A stretch of 64,000 nt of DNA from Flavobacteriales bacterium (GTDB lineage Bacteria > Bacteroidota > Bacteroidia > Flavobacteriales_D > Sanyastnellaceae): the NCBI GenBank assembly GCA_018402085.1, contig JAGYJM010000002.1, positions 3,115,501-3,179,500 of the forward strand, in the 5' to 3' direction. The notes below the pieces were generated by a model. That model was not told where the DNA came from, searched no databases, and saw only the letters and a program-made list of their open reading frames with translations. Both the position numbers and the translations under genes were made by a program. Positions 59,805-64,000 of this stretch are shown piece by piece. Numbering within the stretch: position 1 is the first letter of the stretch; each line of letters opens with the position of its first letter.

Positions 59805-62441
59805 ATGAGGAAAATTTACCTTCTCCTTTTTGTTGTTCTCGTTGGCATTACAGCTAACGCGCAGCGTGAATCGGCCTTTGTGCCGGGAGAAATTCTCGCG
59901 CAGATCACCGATAATGATCGCGTTGATGAACTCGTTCAGGACCTCCGTATCGTGGAAGGTGTTGAAACCAACCTCCAGAAAGTGGAAGTGCTCAGTGAGC
60001 ACATGCGCATCTGGAAGTTTGCCTTTAACCCTGAAATCATCACGGCACGTGAGATGCGTGCGGCATTCGACCAACATGCCCTGGTTGACATCGTGCAGTA
60101 TAACCACTATGTGACATTGCGTGAAGCTCCGGACGACCCACAGTACGGACAGCAGTGGCATCATAATGATCCGCAAGACAACGACATTGACTCGGAAGAG
60201 GCCTGGGAAATCACCACCGGTGGCACCACAGCTTTTGGAGACGAAATCGTCGTTTGTGTGATTGAGGGAAGCAACCTGAACCACACCGACCTTGTAGATA
60301 ACAAGTGGGTCAATGAGGGCGAAATTCCTGACAATGGGATCGATGATGACGGCAACGGTTACATTGATGACTATGAGGGCTGGAATGTAAACTCTGAAGA
60401 CGATAATAACGTGCTTCAGGGCGGACACGGCACTTCGGTTTCAGGAATGATCGGTGCGAAAGGAAACAACGGTGTAGGTGTCTCAGGGGTAAACTGGGAT
60501 GTAAAAATCATGTCTGTTGCCGGTGAAAGCCTCTTCGATGAGTCATCTGTGATTGAGGCGTATAACTATCCGCTTCAAATGCGTAAGCTCTACAATCAGT
60601 CAGGCGGCACAGAGGGCGCCTTTGTGGTTGCCACAAACGCCTCATGGGGTATTGATAACGGTGATCCAGCGACCATTCCTCTCTGGTGTAACTTCTATGA
60701 CACCCTCGGTACCTACGGTATCCTGAACTGCGGTGCAACGGCCAACAACAATGTGGATATTGACCAGGTAGGCGACATCCCAACGGCATGCACCAGCGAT
60801 TACATGATCTCTGTAACAGCTACCAATGACAATGACGTTCGTACCTTCTCTGCTTACGGCGCTACCATGGTTGACCTTGGCGCACCTGGAGAAGCAGTAG
60901 TGACCACCAACGGTTCAAGCGGCTACGGACCTACCAGCGGCACATCCTTTGCATCTCCGCTGACTGCCGGATCGATTGCACTCCTCTACTCGGCACCTTG
61001 TCCGTCTTTCATGGCTCTCGTACAGGCAGACCCGCAAGCGGGCGCTGATTACGTGCGTCAGGTGCTTTTTGAAGGCACTGACCCGGTTGACAACCTCGAT
61101 GGCGAGTGCGTCACCGGAGGGCGACTGAATGTGAACAACTCCTTGCAGCTGATCCTCAACAGCTGCAGCGACAGCGAGTGCCTCGCTCCCTTCAGCCTGA
61201 GCGCTCAGGCGGCTGACACAGACGATTATCTTATCACCTGGTCTGCTATCGGAAGTGCACAGTCGTTTAACCTGCGTTACCGCGTTGCGGGAGATCCCGA
61301 ATGGATCGAAGTAACAGGACTAACCGAACCTCAGTATAATCTCTCTGACCTGTTGTGGTGTGAAGCCTACGAGGTTGAAGTGATGTCTGTCTGCGAAGAG
61401 GGCGAAAGTGACTGGACCAACACCCTGACTTTCGAAACCGACGGTTGCTGTGAAAACCCGGCCCTTGAATCAATCGTGATCAACAGCATTACCGAAACCG
61501 GCGCTCAAATCACCTGGAACGACGTTCTCGCAGCACAGAGTTACAATGTGTTGGTAACGCCTGCAGACGGCGGCTCGCCGATTGAGTTAAATGTTGACGA
61601 TACCTCCATCGCACTTTCTGACCTCAACGCCTGCACCATCTATGAAGTGCAGATCGCCGTTGAGTGCGCAGACGAAAGCCTCGAATATACCGATGCTGTA
61701 ACCTTCAATACGGTTGGCTGCGGTGCATGCGCTGACCTTGCATTCTGCACATCATTTGGCTCCTCAGATGAAGAATGGATCGACCGCATTCAGCTTGAAG
61801 ATATTGACAATAATTCAGGGAATAACGGTGGCTACGGTGACTATACCAATACCCCAGACCAAACGACGGCCCTCGATCCTGGTCAAACCTACTCGGTAAC
61901 GCTGACCCCGGGTTTCTCCGGATCAGAATACAGCGAATACTTTAAAGTCTGGGTTGACTACAACCAAGACGGAGAGTTCTCAGAAGATGAAGTGGTCTTT
62001 GAAAGCGACGAAGCCAGTACCGAAGAAGTCTCAGGATCATTTATTGTACCCGTCGATGCCGCTCAAGGTTCGAGCAGGATGCGCGTGAGCATGAAGTTCA
62101 TTGGTTTCTTTGGGGCTCCGCAAGAGGCTTGCGACGAACTCGAATTCGGCGAAGTAGAAGACTACTGCCTCGAAATTACCGACAACATCGTAGGTATCAG
62201 CGAAACCGGCCGGTTGAACTGGAACGTTTACCCGAACCCGGCTAACGATGTGCTCAATATCAGCCTGCCAACCGGCACCTTCGACGTTGAAGTACGCGAC
62301 ATGACCGGTCGTCTGGTGGCGCAGCAGCCTACACAAGGCAATGCGGTGATCTCACTCGATAACGTGCAGACAGGTGTTTACCTCGTGCAGGTGCTGAGTG
62401 AAGGACGCACCATCGGTACGCAACGCGTGATTGTGCGATAA
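59805..62441 (+). CDS. Subtilisin-like (S8) serine protease with FN3, GEVED and T9SS type A domains
   Basis: A protein of 878 aa. Signal peptide about 1-19 (ending ANAQ), a propeptide-like region to about 105, then the S8 domain (about 115-445). His208 (GGHGTSVSG) and Ser381 (GTSFASPLTAG) are present, but the catalytic Asp position is Glu154 (VCVIEGSNLNH). Two FN3 domains (about 465-545 and 550-640), a GEVED domain (about 650-790, DYNQDGEF, GEVEDYCLEI) and a type A T9SS domain (VYPNPAND, GVYLVQVLSEG). Surface-attached or released protease, unless the Glu makes it inactive. A terminator follows. Confidence 0.92.
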   Translation: MRKIYLLLFVVLVGITANAQRESAFVPGEILAQITDNDRVDELVQDLRIVEGVETNLQKVEVLSEHMRIWKFAFNPEIITAREMRAAFDQHALVDIVQYNHYVTLREAPDDPQYGQQWHHNDPQDNDIDSEEAWEITTGGTTAFGDEIVVCVIEGSNLNHTDLVDNKWVNEGEIPDNGIDDDGNGYIDDYEGWNVNSEDDNNVLQGGHGTSVSGMIGAKGNNGVGVSGVNWDVKIMSVAGESLFDESSVIEAYNYPLQMRKLYNQSGGTEGAFVVATNASWGIDNGDPATIPLWCNFYDTLGTYGILNCGATANNNVDIDQVGDIPTACTSDYMISVTATNDNDVRTFSAYGATMVDLGAPGEAVVTTNGSSGYGPTSGTSFASPLTAGSIALLYSAPCPSFMALVQADPQAGADYVRQVLFEGTDPVDNLDGECVTGGRLNVNNSLQLILNSCSDSECLAPFSLSAQAADTDDYLITWSAIGSAQSFNLRYRVAGDPEWIEVTGLTEPQYNLSDLLWCEAYEVEVMSVCEEGESDWTNTLTFETDGCCENPALESIVINSITETGAQITWNDVLAAQSYNVLVTPADGGSPIELNVDDTSIALSDLNACTIYEVQIAVECADESLEYTDAVTFNTVGCGACADLAFCTSFGSSDEEWIDRIQLEDIDNNSGNNGGYGDYTNTPDQTTALDPGQTYSVTLTPGFSGSEYSEYFKVWVDYNQDGEFSEDEVVFESDEASTEEVSGSFIVPVDAAQGSSRMRVSMKFIGFFGAPQEACDELEFGEVEDYCLEITDNIVGISETGRLNWNVYPNPANDVLNISLPTGTFDVEVRDMTGRLVAQQPTQGNAVISLDNVQTGVYLVQVLSEGRTIGTQRVIVR

Positions 62442-62463
62442 GCACTTGCTCGATTACAACATT

Positions 62464-62498
62464 GAAAAAGCCCGGACCAGTTGGTTCGGGCTTTTCTT
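62464..62498. terminator. Bidirectional terminator between convergent T9SS genes
   Basis: AAAAGCCCG-GACC-AGTT-GGTT-CGGGCTTTT: long stem with A-run before and T-run after, so it can work for both the protease gene and the gene at the right edge. Confidence 0.8.
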
Positions 62499-62500
62499 TT

Positions 62501-62521
62501 CGGTGCAAAAGCACCGGATGC
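62501..62521 (+). repeat. Dispersed GATGC hairpin repeat (intergenic copy)
   Basis: CGGTGC AAAA GCACCG GATGC, right after the terminator; perfect stem, distinct from the other copies. Confidence 0.65.
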
Positions 62522-62543
62522 TTCAGTGATTCCAGCCTTTCAG

Positions 62544-64000
62544 CTATTGCTTCAAAATGCGCTTCATTGATTTCCCCGGAACCTCAACCACGTAGAGTCC
62601 ATCGGCCAACATACTGATATCAACGCGGTGTGCGGCGCGAAGTTGTTCCTCTACTACGATGCGACCTGACATATCCCGCACACGAAGTGGAAGCCCGTGC
62701 CAGTCTGCGGGAGTGCTCACAAAAACAACATCGCGTGTTGGGTTCGGATAGACCGTCCACTGTTGCTCGGCGGTTTCATTCACTTCAACGGAACCTTCTG
62801 ACATCAGATTCACATTGTCAATCCAGATGTGGTTGCCGTAGCCGCCGATGTTGGCAAAGGCGAGGGTCACACAAGACTCCTCCGCCAATGGCGCGAGGTC
62901 TACGGTATCCGTACGCCAGATGGTCTCTCCACCCAGATCGTACCACCACCAGGTGTAACAATCGTCTACACCCAGCTCATCGCCGAACTTCGAGTAAATG
63001 GGGGTCCACTCCTCGCTTCCCTCAAGCTGGTACCAGACCTCCAGACCGTCAACGTATTCATTGAACGGTGCGTGCACCACCTCAAAGTGAAGAATCGGGT
63101 CTTCCATAGCGGTCATATCTACGGCCGGCATCACCAGAAGGTCAGCATTGCCCTGCGTATCAACCCAATAATTAGGGAACTGTGCCACGCGGTTTGATTC
63201 ATCGGTCAGGTCGGTTCCCCACTCCCACGTTCCGAAGCCGCTGCTCTCGATTTTCCATCCCGGAGGTGGGAACGCCTCATTAAAGTCTTCCACAATCGGA
63301 AGCGGCAAGGGTTCATCCACTACCGTAATCATGTCTTCCCAGGTGAACGAATCGGTATTGCCATCACTATCCGTAACCGTTAAGGTAACATCGTAGCTCC
63401 CGGGAGTGCTGTAGACGACAAGGGGTTCCGGACCATCCGCCGCTTCTGCGGCGCCACCTTCAAACGCCCACTCGTAAGACGCGCCTTCGCAGCGTAACAC
63501 ACTGGTATCACTGAATTTGACAGTGTCTGGTGCACACTGAAGCGCAAGGTTCACCTCCAGCTGATCGGCCATGAACGCCGCCTGCGGTGCCGATGGCGTA
63601 TAGAAGTCGCTCTGATGCACCCCTCGCGAGCCTGCACCGCGTATTTTACCTTCACAGTAGTAAGGCTGAAGGAAGGTCATCGGCGTCTGAGCTGGAAGTC
63701 CTGTATTGAAAAGTTCCCATTCAGACATGGTATCATCTATGTAATAAATCGCCCTGTTTGTGCCTACATACAGACCTCCTTGAGACCCTCTTTGGTGGGC
63801 AATAGAAATGACATATTCATTGGACAATTCGGGGGTCGTTCGATCAGTCCAGTTATCACCTCCATTGATTGATTCAAAGACCTTGTATCCACTGTGATTA
63901 CCGACAAAAGCAACCCACAATCGATCAGGGTTTTGACCGTCAACGTCGAGGTAGAGCGGTCTATTTGAATTGCCTCCTGACTGCACGTTAGAAATGCTAA
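62544..64000 (-). CDS. Secreted protein with PKD and sandwich domains and T9SS type A tail (N-terminus cut off)
   Basis: The frame is open to the right edge of the window with no stop, so the N-terminus is missing; the GTG at 63986 is internal. About 485 residues are visible. The first part looks like the end of a sortilin/BNR-type propeller (ESINGGDNWTDRTT, GLYVGTNRAIYYI). Then a PKD domain (YEWAFEGG, TPGSYDVTLTV), a cleaved-adhesin/MAM-like beta-sandwich (EDFNEAFPPPGWKIES, WIDNVNLMSEG) and a type A T9SS domain (VYPNPTRDV, GLYVVEVPGK). Surface-exported; enzyme activity, if any, would lie in the missing part. Confidence 0.85.
   Translation of the reverse strand, partial: SISNVQSGGNSNRPLYLDVDGQNPDRLWVAFVGNHSGYKVFESINGGDNWTDRTTPELSNEYVISIAHQRGSQGGLYVGTNRAIYYIDDTMSEWELFNTGLPAQTPMTFLQPYYCEGKIRGAGSRGVHQSDFYTPSAPQAAFMADQLEVNLALQCAPDTVKFSDTSVLRCEGASYEWAFEGGAAEAADGPEPLVVYSTPGSYDVTLTVTDSDGNTDSFTWEDMITVVDEPLPLPIVEDFNEAFPPPGWKIESSGFGTWEWGTDLTDESNRVAQFPNYWVDTQGNADLLVMPAVDMTAMEDPILHFEVVHAPFNEYVDGLEVWYQLEGSEEWTPIYSKFGDELGVDDCYTWWWYDLGGETIWRTDTVDLAPLAEESCVTLAFANIGGYGNHIWIDNVNLMSEGSVEVNETAEQQWTVYPNPTRDVVFVSTPADWHGLPLRVRDMSGRIVVEEQLRAAHRVDISMLADGLYVVEVPGKSMKRILKQ
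63434..63453 (-). repeat. Dispersed hairpin repeat (inside the PKD domain of the right-edge gene)
   Basis: Minus strand CGCCGC AGAA GCGGCG GATGG: same stem as the 4576 copy with altered loop and tail. It encodes AAEAADG in the loop of the PKD domain. Confidence 0.5.

Overview
The window is from a member of the Bacteroidota, most likely a marine-type Flavobacteriales (Cryomorphaceae or Schleiferiaceae-like). The evidence is: several large secreted proteins ending in type IX secretion (T9SS) sorting domains, both the type A form and the gliding-motility C-terminal form; a SusC-like TonB-dependent receptor; a MurF-alanine racemase fusion; the gene pairs dut/nucleotidyltransferase/TPR/DUF4292/M23 and yicC-gmk-nadD; and promoters with the Bacteroidota -7 box TAnnTTTG. 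Base composition is near 50% GC. No plasmid, phage, intact insertion sequence, CRISPR array or rRNA is visible; there is one tRNA.

Layout. 1-12.3 kb (mostly minus strand): the end of a dockerin-like protein, a 1269-aa glycine-rich repeat protein, tRNA-Leu(CAA), an unrecognised secreted protein, a YadA-head-like protein, a sensor kinase, a TonB protein and an RprXY-like two-component pair. 12.3-16.9 kb (plus): a candidate small RNA with its own terminator, a TonB-dependent receptor and a LytS/LytTR pair. 17.1-19.3 kb (plus): prs, rplY (ctc), pth. 19.3-23.7 kb (minus): an ECF sigma/anti-sigma pair, a 51-aa gene behind a perfect sigma-54 promoter and lying between tandem repeats, then nadD, gmk and yicC. 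23.9-27.7 kb (minus): a zincin-like secreted protein with 11 Cys-rich repeats and a T9SS tail. 28.0-30.5 kb (plus): polyprenyl synthase, a MORN-like lipoprotein and a LysM glucosaminidase. 31.1-33.4 kb (plus): hmgA and hpd for tyrosine/homogentisate catabolism, preceded by a foldable leader. 33.5-40.9 kb: a small lipoprotein, a fused peptide-type ABC ATPase and a giant T9SS protein. 41.0-47.2 kb (plus): enoyl-CoA hydratase, dut, nucleotidyltransferase, TPR lipoprotein, DUF4292 lipoprotein and M23/EnvC. 47.2-56.5 kb (minus): a PKD protein with gliding-motility C-terminus, a large outer-membrane protein, a frameshifted DUF2490-like gene and a small lipoprotein. 56.6-64 kb: tdk, murF-alr, a subtilisin-like T9SS protease and a cut-off T9SS protein.

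How it fits together. Housekeeping clusters (nucleotide metabolism, peptidoglycan, lipoproteins) alternate with large surface-protein genes. Five proteins carry T9SS tails, but no T9SS machinery gene is present. Three other surface proteins near the left edge share a dockerin/EF-hand-like module instead.

Most unusual signals: (i) a dispersed 21-bp hairpin family, stem6-RAAA-stem6-GATGC, with about 14 copies whose stems differ but stay paired, many inside genes; (ii) the sigma-54 promoter and its 51-aa gene; (iii) the structured leader before hmgA-hpd; (iv) the promoter-terminator unit at 12.3-12.5 kb; (v) the shared dockerin-like module and the 775-bp in-gene duplication in the glycine-rich protein. 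Positions were read by eye, so short sites may be off by a base or two.
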